DNA of 46,016 nt from JBEEOW01 sp041191405 (GTDB lineage Bacteria > Bacteroidota > Bacteroidia > Cytophagales > UBA9547): contig JBEEOW010000029.1 in assembly GCA_041191405.1 (NCBI GenBank), positions 1 to 46,016 on the forward strand, written 5' to 3'. Below the pieces are notes generated by a model, which worked only from the letters and a program-made list of their open reading frames with translations, searched no databases and had not been told where the DNA came from. Below, piece by piece: positions 17,397 to 26,268 of this stretch. Made by a program: the position numbers and the translations under genes. Each line of letters starts with the position of its first letter. Positions within the stretch are counted from its first letter, which is position 1.

Positions 17397-17834
17397 ATGA
17401 AAATAGCAATTGGTGCCGACCACGCAGGCGTAAATTACAAATCATTCCTTATAGAAGCCCTTACAGCACAAGGATTTGAACTTATTAACAAAGGTACAGA
17501 TAGTGAAGCTTCATGCGATTATCCTGACTATGCTCACCCTGTAGCTGATTCAGTTGAAAGTGGTGAAACTACTTTTGGAATTTTAATTTGCGGTTCAGCA
17601 AATGGTGTTGCAATTACAGCAAACAAACACCAAGGAATTAGAGCGGCACTTTGCTGGAAAGAAGAAATTGCAGCATTGGCTCGTCAGCACAATAATGCAA
17701 ATGTAGTTTGTATTCCTGCTCGTTACTTAACTACTGACGAAGCATTAACCATTGCATTAACTTTCTTAAAAACAGATTTTGAAGGCGGTCGCCACGAAAA
17801 TAGAGTAAACAAAATAGCTTTGGCTGCTTGTTAA
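17397..17834 (+). CDS. rpiB: Ribose 5-phosphate isomerase B
   Basis: Interconverts ribose 5-phosphate and ribulose 5-phosphate in the non-oxidative pentose phosphate pathway. The 145 residues match the family. Asp8-His9 of GADHAG, the catalytic cysteine Cys65 in ICGSANG, and His98 in ARQHNNANV are present, together with the C-terminal FEGGRHENRV. It stands as a single gene, divergent from the b5-like gene and convergent with a SPOR-like gene across a strong palindromic terminator. The identification is firm. Confidence 0.96.
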   Translation: MKIAIGADHAGVNYKSFLIEALTAQGFELINKGTDSEASCDYPDYAHPVADSVESGETTFGILICGSANGVAITANKHQGIRAALCWKEEIAALARQHNNANVVCIPARYLTTDEALTIALTFLKTDFEGGRHENRVNKIALAAC

Positions 17835-17855
17835 TATTAACAATATCAAAAGCAA

Positions 17856-17889
17856 AAAGCCTGTCAAATTTTCAAGTTTGACAGGCTTT
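17856..17889. terminator. Bidirectional terminator, 13-bp perfect stem
   Basis: AAAGCCTGTCAAA (17856-17868) pairs fully with TTTGACAGGCTTT (17877-17889) around an 8-base loop. It lies between convergent rpiB and the SPOR-like gene. On the minus strand it runs into a T-rich tract (TTTTTGCTTTT), which is the better terminator direction. The GCCTGTCAA core also resembles a dispersed palindrome family of Bacteroidota. Confidence 0.75.
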
Positions 17890-17910
17890 AAACATTAATA
17901 TTAGATTCTA

Positions 17911-18585
17911 TTATTCAATTGCTCCTTCAAGCACATCTTTTAAACTAACTCTTGTACCATCTTTGTAAGCAACAACCCAAGCATCAGTTACGCCCATTTC
18001 TCTTAAATATTTTTTAAAAGTATCAGCTTCCCAATAATCGGAGAAATAACCTAAAGTATAACTTCTTGAACCATCAGGATTTAAATCACCACTAAAATTT
18101 TTAGAATTATCTAAATATTTCGATAAATCTTTGTTTCTAAATGTACCAATTTGAACTTTAAAAACAATTCCTTTACTACTCATTTTCTCTCCTTTACCAA
18201 CAGCTACTGAATTATCTTGCGTAGTTTTGGTTTGTTTTTTTGTTGGCTCTGTAGTAGCTATTACTTGTTGCTGTGCAGGAGCTTTAGTTAAAGTACCTTG
18301 CGATGCTAAATTTCGCAAACTATCAAGTTCCGTTTGCATACTTCTATTTAACTCTTCTTTTACTTTAAGTTTTGACTCTAAATTAGTAATCAGTTGTTTG
18401 TCAATTGCCTTTTCGTCTTTTAAAGCATCATTTTCTTCAACTATTTTTTTTAGTTGCATTGGGTCTAACTCTTTTTTCTTTTTAGCCCACTCTTTTGCAA
18501 CTTTTTTAGGGTCAGTTTCTTTTTGAGCAAATACTGCTACCGAACTGAAAAGAAACATCATTACAAAAACAAAAACCTTATTCAT
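17911..18585 (-). CDS. Secreted SPOR-like protein (Ezrin/radixin/moesin-labelled family)
   Basis: A 224-residue exported protein. It has a signal peptide ending at VFAQ (about residue 21), a lysine- and glutamate-rich coiled-coil region (about 25-95), a threonine/glutamine-rich linker, and a C-terminal SPOR-like fold (about 135-224: KGIVFKVQIGTF, YTLGYFSDYWEAD, LREMGVTDAWVV). SPOR domains bind denuded glycan strands of peptidoglycan. Bacteroidota proteins of this layout are often labelled Ezrin/radixin/moesin because of the coiled coil, which is not evidence of function. It is convergent with rpiB and 125 bases downstream of the acetyltransferase gene. A cell-envelope role is likely. Confidence 0.72.
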   Translation of the reverse strand: MNKVFVFVMMFLFSSVAVFAQKETDPKKVAKEWAKKKKELDPMQLKKIVEENDALKDEKAIDKQLITNLESKLKVKEELNRSMQTELDSLRNLASQGTLTKAPAQQQVIATTEPTKKQTKTTQDNSVAVGKGEKMSSKGIVFKVQIGTFRNKDLSKYLDNSKNFSGDLNPDGSRSYTLGYFSDYWEADTFKKYLREMGVTDAWVVAYKDGTRVSLKDVLEGAIE

Positions 18586-18710
18586 GATATTGAAATACTT
18601 ATGGTTAAATAATCTAACACGTGTACGTAATAGTAAGATTATAGTTACTATCTAAAACACTTGTAAAAATACAAATAAGGTTTTACAATGATAATATTTA
18701 TTCCCAAAAT

Positions 18711-19631
18711 CTAATCTATTTTAGATAAATTATAAAAATATTCTTTTTTAAAATCTTCAATTGCCCCTAAATGTTTTTTAAAAGTTATCAGGCCTTCATT
18801 TCTTACACCTTTATCCGTAGCAATTCCTAAATCAAAATATTTAAAATGATTAACTTTTGCATATTCAATTATTCCATGATGTAACATTACAGAAGGACTA
18901 AAATTCAAATAATTCACGTCATCTGCAGGGTAAAAGTTATACAAAATTTTATCGTTTATTTTAACAACTACTGATAAAGCAATTGTTTCTTTCTCGGAAC
19001 TTAAAACTCTAAAAACAAAATATCTATCTGAAAACGAGACTAACATTTCAGCAAATTTTTGTAATGACATTGACATTGGATAACCTTTTCTTCTCCTTGC
19101 CTCACTTATAAATTGATGACAAAATTCAGGATTCGGATTGCTCCATTGTTCAAATTTAAAACCTGCTGCCAAACATTTGTTTAACCTTCTTCTGGAAGAA
19201 AGATGAAATTGAATATTTTCCGATAAATCAAAATGATAATTAAGTTCTGAATATTGTTCTTCAAATCCATTCGCTTTTAAAATAGTATTCCAGTCATCGC
19301 CATTATCTAATAAAAAATATGGAGGCATTCTTAATGTAAAATTTTGAGTATTAAAATATGCTAAAATCCCCTTTACAAAAAAATCTTTTTCTTCTAAAGT
19401 CAATTGACTTACACAATCAAAACCCGCAAAAGTTCCTATTGCAGGACTAAAACATTCATTTTCAATTATAGTTACAGCAATATACCCTAAAACACTTTTA
19501 TTTTTCCCTAACAAATAACAATGTTTTGTAAATTCATTATACTTATCTAAAAATAAAATATCATTAAACCAATACTCATTTGGAGTCTTAAAAACTTTTT
19601 CAGTTGTTATATAAACTTGTAAATGATTCAT
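18711..19631 (-). CDS. GNAT-type acetyltransferase (FemAB/BioF2-like)
   Basis: A 306-residue cytoplasmic protein. The C-terminal half (about 130-300) contains a GNAT_6-like fold: SSRRRLNKCLAAGF, EARRRKGYPMSM, the beta-bulge region ALSVVVKINDKILYNFYPA, and YFDLGIATDKGVRNEGLITF before FKKHLGA, as in FemAB-like peptidyl or acyl transferases. The acceptor is unknown. Its ATG overlaps the cinA stop (TAATG), so the two are translationally coupled. A role in envelope or aminoacyl transfer would fit the fold but is not shown. Confidence 0.75.
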   Translation of the reverse strand: MNHLQVYITTEKVFKTPNEYWFNDILFLDKYNEFTKHCYLLGKNKSVLGYIAVTIIENECFSPAIGTFAGFDCVSQLTLEEKDFFVKGILAYFNTQNFTLRMPPYFLLDNGDDWNTILKANGFEEQYSELNYHFDLSENIQFHLSSRRRLNKCLAAGFKFEQWSNPNPEFCHQFISEARRRKGYPMSMSLQKFAEMLVSFSDRYFVFRVLSSEKETIALSVVVKINDKILYNFYPADDVNYLNFSPSVMLHHGIIEYAKVNHFKYFDLGIATDKGVRNEGLITFKKHLGAIEDFKKEYFYNLSKID

Positions 19632-20881
19632 TATGAAATGTCGCCATTCAAAAAGAGCCTAAGCATATCTAATGCAGAAATGGCAGACAAATGAATATTG
19701 TTCATTCTTAATTTACCAAGTTTTAGTTTTTTAGTTAAAACACCAGTTGGGTGTGCTAATGCAATCCAAACTGTACCCACCGGTTTATCTTCACTCCCAC
19801 CATCTGGCCCTGCAACTCCACTTGTTGCCAATGCATAAGTGGTATAAAACTTTTTCTTAGAATTTTCTGCCATCTGAATAATCACCTCTTCACTTACAGC
19901 TCCATACGAATTCAAAGAACTTTCAGAAACACTTAATTCCTGAACTTTGACTTCATTGGCATAAGAGATTACACTTCCTTTATAATATGCAGAACTTCCA
20001 GGAATTGAAGTAATTAAATGCGACAAATACCCTCCGGTACAACTCTCAGCAGTTGAAATAGTGGCATTTTTCTCAAGCAACATTTGCCCTATTATACCTT
20101 CTAAAGTGTCCACTTCATAACCAAAAATATATTTCCCTATGATAGATTTTAATGGAATAAATAAAGATTCTACTTCATTTTGTAATTGAATTTTATCAGA
20201 ACCTAAGGCTGTAATTCTTAATCTTAAAGTGCCAACTGATGGCAAATATGCTAATTTTATATGTGAAGGTAAATTATCCTCCCATTCAGCAATCATATCA
20301 GCAACATAGCTCTCGCCTATACCAACCAGTTTAATTACTTTATGATAAATAGCTGGTAGCTTAAAATATTTAGAAATATTAGGTAACATTGATTCTGTCA
20401 TCAATGCTTTCATTTCAAAGGGTACACCTGGCATTGAAATCAAAACAGAACCTTTATGTTCAATCCACATACCTGGTGCAGTACCAAAGTTATTTCTAAT
20501 TGGTTTTGCATTAGCAGGCAAAAAGGATTGCGATTTATTAGTTTCTGTAATTTCTCTACCTCTCGATGCAAAATAGGCAGCCACTTCATCATACACATGC
20601 TGATGAAATTTCATTTCTACACCAAAATATTCAGCTAAAGTTTCCTTGGTAATATCATCTTTGGTAGGTCCAAGTCCGCCCGTCATTAATACTATACTTG
20701 ACCTATTAAACGCCTCATCAAGAGCAGATTTAATATCATCTGCAACATCTCCAATAGAGGTTTTTCTAATTACTTTTATTCCCAAGCCCGACAATTGTTC
20801 AGCAATCCATTGTGAATTAGTATCCACAATTTGTCCGTACAAAATTTCATCTCCAATAGTAATTAATTCAGCATTTAACAT
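19631..20881 (-). CDS. cinA: CinA family protein (nicotinamide-nucleotide amidohydrolase)
   Basis: A 416-residue two-domain protein of standard length. The N-terminal MoaB/MoeA-like domain (about 1-170) has ITIGDEILYGQIVDTNS and MTGGLGPTKDD. The C-terminal CinA domain (about 255-416) has STAESCTGGYLSHLIT and ATSGVAGPDGG, which carry nicotinamide mononucleotide deamidase activity; the N-terminal domain hydrolyses ADP-ribose in characterised members. It belongs to NAD metabolite repair. It lies behind the S8 protease terminator, with a promoter of spacing 21 that overlaps that terminator, and is coupled to the downstream acetyltransferase gene. Confidence 0.96.
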   Translation of the reverse strand: MLNAELITIGDEILYGQIVDTNSQWIAEQLSGLGIKVIRKTSIGDVADDIKSALDEAFNRSSIVLMTGGLGPTKDDITKETLAEYFGVEMKFHQHVYDEVAAYFASRGREITETNKSQSFLPANAKPIRNNFGTAPGMWIEHKGSVLISMPGVPFEMKALMTESMLPNISKYFKLPAIYHKVIKLVGIGESYVADMIAEWEDNLPSHIKLAYLPSVGTLRLRITALGSDKIQLQNEVESLFIPLKSIIGKYIFGYEVDTLEGIIGQMLLEKNATISTAESCTGGYLSHLITSIPGSSAYYKGSVISYANEVKVQELSVSESSLNSYGAVSEEVIIQMAENSKKKFYTTYALATSGVAGPDGGSEDKPVGTVWIALAHPTGVLTKKLKLGKLRMNNIHLSAISALDMLRLFLNGDIS

Positions 20882-20895
20882 ACTCGTATTATTTT

Positions 20896-20935
20896 AAACA
20901 AAAATAGGGTTTATGAATCAAAGTTCACAAACCCT
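20896..20935 (-). terminator. Terminator of the S8 protease gene
   Basis: On the minus strand the hairpin arms at 20924-20935 and 20906-20917 pair over 12 positions (one G-U) around a 6-base loop, followed by ATTTTTGTTT. It is 24 bases downstream of the protease stop codon. The -7 and -33 elements of the cinA promoter overlap the hairpin. Confidence 0.7.
20899..20930 (-). promoter_or_regulatory. Putative cinA promoter embedded in a terminator
   Basis: On the minus strand TTG (20928-20930), 21 bases, then TATTTTTG (20899-20906). Spacing is at the upper limit of the consensus. The -33 element falls in one arm of the terminator hairpin. Confidence 0.45.
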
Positions 20936-20958
20936 ACTTAACTAAATTTAATATTTTA

Positions 20959-23900
20959 CTACTTTAATATAGATATTTTTTCGGTTTTAAGAGAATTACC
21001 GTCTTTGTAACTTACAAAATAAACTCCTGAATTAAATTCAGAAACATCAATTGAAGCATAACCACCATTTGCATTTACAATTGTAGTTTTTAATAATCTA
21101 CCTGATATATCTTTCAATTCTACATTGATTAATGTATTTGTAGAATTTGTAAATGATAATCTCTCATTCGCAGGATTTGGATAAATACTTAATTTCGATA
21201 ATAAAGTATTATTTAAACCTGTCAATATATTGGTTACTGCAACATTTTTAATAATTGAATCTTTACAAGATAAAGCATTTGTAACTAACAATTTAACATC
21301 ATAATTACCTAATTGTCCATAAGTATTTGATGTATTTTTACCGGTTCCAACTTGTAAATCTCCAAAATTCCAAACCCAATTGGTAATATTATTTCCAGTA
21401 CCAACAAAATTAACTTGCCCTTGATTTAATACATCTTCAGTAAAAGTAAAATCTGGAACCAAATTAGCCACCTTAACATCTGCTTTTACTTTAACACTTT
21501 CATACAAAGAATCTGTATTACTTACCCAAATTACAGTATCACTTAATAAAGTATTAACCGAATAATCTTTACCATTCACAAGAGCATTAACATCAGCTTG
21601 ATTTTTGAAAAAATTAAATGTAGAACCATTATTTGGAGCAACTTTAGCTGAAGAATTTTTACAAGCATTAACTAATGCAACTTGAGGTAAAGGAGAAGTA
21701 TTTACTTTATTAAATTGAGCATAAATTGAATCAGATTGTTTTTCAAAATCGGCTAAGTCATCACCAACTATAAATGCAAAAGCAATTGTTTGTGTGGCAC
21801 CATTTGGCAAATTATAGAGAGTTCCTCCGAATGTTACAGCCACATCATTTCCATTAGGATTTAAAGTTGCTCCATTTGAAGTATATTTCCCAGCTTCGGG
21901 TCTCAACACTCCTGAAGACATAGTTTTGTACTTATCAGAATCTAAATATGCCAATCCTGTAATATTAATATTATTCGGAACTCCATATACCGAAATATTA
22001 GGGAACACATCAAAAGCATAAACATTAGTTTTTTGATTTGTTAATAATCGCAATCCAATATAGGGAGCATTTGCATCTAAAGGATTATAAACATAAATAT
22101 GCTTTTTAACTGCATCATAATATGCTTTATTATTTTCCCAATAACCCGCATCTATATCATTAAAATATGATACGGCAACAGAATCATAATTATTACCTGA
22201 AATATTTTTAACTCTTAATTCTAATATTACAGATTTAGATAATGATGTTTTATTCCAAGAATATGCTTTTTGTAAAATTTCAACACCAACATTTTCTGGA
22301 CTACCTTCATCAGTAATTCTTCCTGTAAATAAATGATCAAATCTAGTATCTAAAACAGTTGACAAAGTATCTCTAGTTACAAAATCAGTTGGCATAACTC
22401 CCCATCCACGCACATTACTTGATACATTTTTAGATGAAACTCCAACCATTATCCCACTTTCATAAACATTGTAATTACCTTTATAATTCCAACCATTTCC
22501 AATTGTATTTATATCATAATTACCAGCTGAATACACATAACCAATATGACCAAAATTTCCAATACTCATTGAAACTAAACCATTATCTATATCAACAAAA
22601 GGTGCACCTTTGTAAATGTTTAAAAATTTGTATGCAAATTCAGATTCAGAATAATTTTGAGCAACATAATCAAATCTAAAAAGAACATTTTCATCATAAT
22701 TAGTTTTATTTGATAAAACAAACTTAAAAACTAGTTCTTTATTTTCTAATGTAACCAAATTACCTACATTAAATATACTATCTATTAATATTCCCTTGCC
22801 ATTTAAAACGTATAACTTTATAGAAACATTATTTGCTGGCAACAAGTAATTTACAAAATTAACTTTTAACAAAACAGTATCTCCTTTTAATGGCGATTTT
22901 CCTTTTGTATTTAATGCTGAAATAGTATCATATCTAATTGAAATAGTATTAATCCCTTGAAAAGCTTTATACATATTTAATTTACCTCTTCCCATCTTAC
23001 CAATATAAGCACTATTGATAGCCATAGTATCAATTACATCAGATGATGTCCTTAAAATTTCACCAATTTGTAAAGCTTTTAAAGATGGATATTTTGCTCT
23101 TAAAGCTGCAGCAGCACCTGCGACTATTGGTGAAGCAAATGAAGAACCAGCTCTTGTAGCCATACTTGAATTTCCATTTCCGTCTGGACTTGTAGAAGTA
23201 ACACCTGAACCAGGAGCAGAAATATCAATTTTTAAATTAAAGTTCCCTGCTGTTTCTTTTTGATCACTTACTGTCAAATGCGTAACAGATAAAACATTAT
23301 CATAAGAAGCTGGATAAAACATTTTTTCTGTATTAGTATTACCAGCTGCTGCTACAATCAAAACATCTAAATCTTTAACACAAAAATTGATAAAATCTTG
23401 TTCGGCTTGAGAGTATTCATAATGCCCCCATGAAAGGTTTACTACTTTTGCACCATGATTTACAGCATATTCAATTCCTTCAAAGCCTTTTACAATTGTT
23501 CCAGCTGCGTTGCCATTATTTGAAGATTTTATAGGTAAAAACTTACAATTAAAACCGGTACCAATACCAAATAAATTATTATCACCCTTAGCAGCAGCCA
23601 AACCTGCCACCATTACACCATGTTTTTTGGAATCATCAGCCTTAGGTTCATTATCGTTATCTGCCAAATCCCATCCTCGATAATTATCTACAAAACCATC
23701 ACCATCATCATCTATACCATTTGTACGTTTACTATTCCCATTACCATCTAAACCATCTTCACCTTCATTAATTTTTACAGAAGATTGCAAATCAGTATGT
23801 TCCCACCAATCACCAGTATCAACAACACCAACTACAACAATAGAATCGCCTCTATTTGCTACATCATTCCATGCTTCAAAGGCTTTAATACTTTTTAAAT

Positions 23901-24345
23901 GCCATTGTGAACCAGATACAGAATCTGCCTGAGGATCGTTAGGTTGATAAAAAACATTACTAACAAAAAGAGGTTCAGCATATTCAACAATACCAGATTG
24001 ATATAAATCACGAATAATATCCTCAATTTCAAACTTAGTTGAATAATTTAATTTATAAATATCTGAAATATTATTCTTTGTATTTGATTTTCTTGATATA
24101 GATGAATTACCATTAAAACGATTTTGACAATTGGTGGCTAAAAATTTAGTTTCAATGTTTTTTAATAAACTATTACCTAATCTAGCATTTATAGATGAAC
24201 TAAACTGTGACTTAACCTTAAAAACAACAACTCCTTCTATATAAAAACCTTTAACATATTTTCGAGAATTTTCAGTTTTAGATTTTCTTTGTGAAAAAAC
24301 ACAAATAGAAATCATTAACAACAGATAAGTTAGCGTATATTTCAT
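20959..24345 (-). CDS. T9SS-secreted subtilisin-like (S8) protease with PKD domain
   Basis: An 1128-residue secreted serine protease. It has a signal peptide ending near VFSQ (about 19), a propeptide-like region to about 130, and an S8 domain (about 145-460) with Asp176 (VVDTG), His242 (KHGVMVAG), oxyanion Asn336 (AAAGN) and Ser402 (GSSFASP), all present. An insertion with DDDGDG (about 212-217) looks like a calcium-binding loop. A long beta-rich middle follows, then a PKD domain (about 965-1040, with WVWNFGD), and a C-terminal T9SS type A sorting domain (about 1049-1128; LSIYPNPANERL, FNSGVYFVSY, KISILK). It is next to the T9SS core genes. The function is extracellular or surface proteolysis; the substrate is unknown. 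Confidence 0.95.
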   Translation of the reverse strand: MKYTLTYLLLMISICVFSQRKSKTENSRKYVKGFYIEGVVVFKVKSQFSSSINARLGNSLLKNIETKFLATNCQNRFNGNSSISRKSNTKNNISDIYKLNYSTKFEIEDIIRDLYQSGIVEYAEPLFVSNVFYQPNDPQADSVSGSQWHLKSIKAFEAWNDVANRGDSIVVVGVVDTGDWWEHTDLQSSVKINEGEDGLDGNGNSKRTNGIDDDGDGFVDNYRGWDLADNDNEPKADDSKKHGVMVAGLAAAKGDNNLFGIGTGFNCKFLPIKSSNNGNAAGTIVKGFEGIEYAVNHGAKVVNLSWGHYEYSQAEQDFINFCVKDLDVLIVAAAGNTNTEKMFYPASYDNVLSVTHLTVSDQKETAGNFNLKIDISAPGSGVTSTSPDGNGNSSMATRAGSSFASPIVAGAAAALRAKYPSLKALQIGEILRTSSDVIDTMAINSAYIGKMGRGKLNMYKAFQGINTISIRYDTISALNTKGKSPLKGDTVLLKVNFVNYLLPANNVSIKLYVLNGKGILIDSIFNVGNLVTLENKELVFKFVLSNKTNYDENVLFRFDYVAQNYSESEFAYKFLNIYKGAPFVDIDNGLVSMSIGNFGHIGYVYSAGNYDINTIGNGWNYKGNYNVYESGIMVGVSSKNVSSNVRGWGVMPTDFVTRDTLSTVLDTRFDHLFTGRITDEGSPENVGVEILQKAYSWNKTSLSKSVILELRVKNISGNNYDSVAVSYFNDIDAGYWENNKAYYDAVKKHIYVYNPLDANAPYIGLRLLTNQKTNVYAFDVFPNISVYGVPNNINITGLAYLDSDKYKTMSSGVLRPEAGKYTSNGATLNPNGNDVAVTFGGTLYNLPNGATQTIAFAFIVGDDLADFEKQSDSIYAQFNKVNTSPLPQVALVNACKNSSAKVAPNNGSTFNFFKNQADVNALVNGKDYSVNTLLSDTVIWVSNTDSLYESVKVKADVKVANLVPDFTFTEDVLNQGQVNFVGTGNNITNWVWNFGDLQVGTGKNTSNTYGQLGNYDVKLLVTNALSCKDSIIKNVAVTNILTGLNNTLLSKLSIYPNPANERLSFTNSTNTLINVELKDISGRLLKTTIVNANGGYASIDVSEFNSGVYFVSYKDGNSLKTEKISILK

Positions 24346-24389
24346 ATTTAATTATAGTTATGGATAAATACTTACGATTTCTCAAAAAA

Positions 24390-24438
24390 AAAGTTACAAA
24401 AAAAGGGAAGCGATTAGCTTCCCTTTTTTTGTAACTTT
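24390..24438 (-). terminator. Very strong terminator behind the second gldN gene
   Basis: A perfect 22-bp inverted repeat (24390-24411 with 24417-24438) surrounds the 5-base loop GATTA. On the minus strand the right arm contains a seven-T run (with a further T-rich stretch after the stem). It lies 10 bases from the gldO-like stop codon and separates it from the S8 protease gene. Confidence 0.85.
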
Positions 24439-24447
24439 ATGATTTTA

Positions 24448-25251
24448 TTAGAATTCCCATAAATTATGTTCGTATTCCATCAAATCACTTGCCTTCCAAT
24501 ATGAAGACATAATACCTTGTTTTTGAGATTCAGAGTAAATATCAACTAAGAATTCATCTTTAGGATTAGACAATTTTATAATATAAGAGCTAAACAATCT
24601 TAAATCAAAAGCATCAACCAGGTTTCTATGTTCAGCATCATTTTGAGGGTTAAACCAAATAGCTCTAGGATCTCTTTTAAATACTTCAACTAAATCTTTA
24701 AATTTAAAAGTTCCAATTGGTTCTTCAATTCCTTTTGGATTGAATTCAGATGGAATTAACATTGTAATACATTGAATGTCGTGATATGCTCTTGATCTTT
24801 GCTTATCAAAAATATAATCCTCTTTCAATTGCATTTGATATAATTGTTTTGGTAAATATTCTAATCCAGCAGCAGGTTGTTCAGCGTTTGGATCAGCATT
24901 TGGATCTGGCTCTGCATCTGGATCTTCAGAAATTGGCATCATCAATTTTTTTGCAAATTCTTCTTTAGTCATAGATCTACCTTGATCTAAAGAATCAGTC
25001 ATATAAACTTTGATATCACCTTTTTTAGCAGCTTCCAAAATAATTCTAGTAATCTCTTTGTTAGTAGAGAACATTGGTAAATTTTGTTTCTCTCTCAAAT
25101 CAAGTGCTCGCATCACTGTTTTTTTGTACAATACATCCGATTCATGAACTGGTCTAACGGAATAAGCATTATAACCACTTTGATCTTGCGCAAGTGAAGT
25201 AGAAGCAACAATTGTCGCTAACACACATGAAGAAAGGACTGATTTAAGCAT
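24448..25251 (-). CDS. gldO: T9SS/gliding motility protein GldN, second copy (GldO-like)
   Basis: A periplasmic partner of the GldK ring of T9SS. I place the start at the ATG of MLKSVLSS (25251), which gives 267 residues and a proper signal peptide ending at LAQ, rather than a longer frame starting 33 bases upstream. The product is nearly the same as the gldM-proximal copy over most of its length, including LYQMQLKEDYIFDKQRSRAY and SYWKASDLMEYEHNLWEF, but the middle linker (about 120-141) is acidic and proline-rich instead of glycine/threonine-rich. Flavobacterium johnsoniae has an analogous gldN/gldO pair. It is separated from gldN by a terminator, and no clear promoter is seen. Confidence 0.9.
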   Translation of the reverse strand: MLKSVLSSCVLATIVASTSLAQDQSGYNAYSVRPVHESDVLYKKTVMRALDLREKQNLPMFSTNKEITRIILEAAKKGDIKVYMTDSLDQGRSMTKEEFAKKLMMPISEDPDAEPDPNADPNAEQPAAGLEYLPKQLYQMQLKEDYIFDKQRSRAYHDIQCITMLIPSEFNPKGIEEPIGTFKFKDLVEVFKRDPRAIWFNPQNDAEHRNLVDAFDLRLFSSYIIKLSNPKDEFLVDIYSESQKQGIMSSYWKASDLMEYEHNLWEF

Positions 25252-25404
25252 TTTTATAGAGTTTATGAGATTAGTAATAATCAAACACTAAATTTTAGAG
25301 TAAATGTTTAATTATACCATAAAGTTAATATTAAATTAGGAAATCTACAATATTCTTAATAAAAAAAACAAAAATCTTAGAATATTCATATTAAACTAGG
25401 CAAA

Positions 25405-25433
25405 AAAAAAGAGGGTTAAAAACCCTCTTTTTT
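25405..25433 (-). terminator. Terminator between the two gldN copies
   Basis: On the minus strand a 13-bp perfect stem (25421-25433 with 25405-25417) with a 3-base loop is followed by a run of T's. It starts 18 bases downstream of the gldN stop codon and would end the gldKLMN transcript before the second gldN copy. Confidence 0.8.
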
Positions 25434-25450
25434 ATATTTATGAAATACTA

Positions 25451-26242
25451 TTAAAATTCCCATAAATTATGCTCATACTCCATCAGATCACTAGCTTTCC
25501 AATATGACGACATAATTCCTTGTTTTTGAGATTCAGAATATACGTCAACTAAGAATTCATCTTTAGGATTAGATAATTTAATGATATAGGAACTAAATAA
25601 TCTTAAATCAAAAGCATCTACTAAATTTCTATGTTCAGAATCATTTTGAGGATTAAACCAAATTGCTCTAGGATCCCTTTTAAATACTTCAACCAAATCT
25701 TTAAATTTGAAAGTACCAATTGGTTCTTCAATACCTTTTGGGTTAAATTCAGATGGAATTAACATAGTGATACACTGAATATCGTGATATGCACGAGATC
25801 TTTGTTTATCAAAAATATAATCCTCTCTCATCTGCATTTGATACAATTGTTTAGGCAAATACTCTAAAGGGGCTCCTCCTCCACTTCCAGTTGTATCTTC
25901 ACCAGATTCTTCATCTGGTGCAATTGGCATCATCAATTTTTTTGCAAAATCTTCTTTAGACATAGTTCTACCTTGATCTAAAGAATCTGTCATATAAATT
26001 TTGATATCACCTTTTTTTGCAGCCTCAAGGATAATACGAGTTATCTCTTTGTTTGTTGAAAACATAGGTAAATTCTGCTTTTCTCTTAGATCAAGTGCAC
26101 GAATTACAGTTTTTTTATATAAAACATCTGATTCATGTACTGGTCTTACAGAGTAAGCATTATACCCGCTTTGGTCTTGAGCAAACGAAGTGGAAGCAAC
26201 AATAGTAGCTAAAACACTAGAAGTAATTATAGACTTAAGCAT
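25451..26242 (-). CDS. gldN: T9SS/gliding motility protein GldN
   Basis: A 263-residue periplasmic component that interacts with the GldK lipoprotein to form the T9SS ring; needed for secretion and gliding in characterised species. Signal peptide ends at SFAQ (about 22). Family hallmarks include YNAYSVRPVHESDVLYKKTV (about 27-46), MREDYIFDKQRSRAYHDIQC (about 139-158) and the C-terminal YWKASDLMEYEHNLWEF. The linker (about 117-133) is glycine/threonine/acid-rich. It lies 26 bases after gldM, last of the porP-gldKLMN order seen in Porphyromonas and Flavobacterium. It ends at a strong terminator. This copy is probably the canonical one by position. Confidence 0.95.
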   Translation of the reverse strand: MLKSIITSSVLATIVASTSFAQDQSGYNAYSVRPVHESDVLYKKTVIRALDLREKQNLPMFSTNKEITRIILEAAKKGDIKIYMTDSLDQGRTMSKEDFAKKLMMPIAPDEESGEDTTGSGGGAPLEYLPKQLYQMQMREDYIFDKQRSRAYHDIQCITMLIPSEFNPKGIEEPIGTFKFKDLVEVFKRDPRAIWFNPQNDSEHRNLVDAFDLRLFSSYIIKLSNPKDEFLVDVYSESQKQGIMSSYWKASDLMEYEHNLWEF

Positions 26243-26268
26243 AACAAAGAGAGTTTATTTAATAGATA

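Noticed and set aside
25252..25284. Upstream ATG adding 11 residues to the second GldN
   Set aside because: The start at 25251 aligns with the first copy and gives a standard signal peptide.
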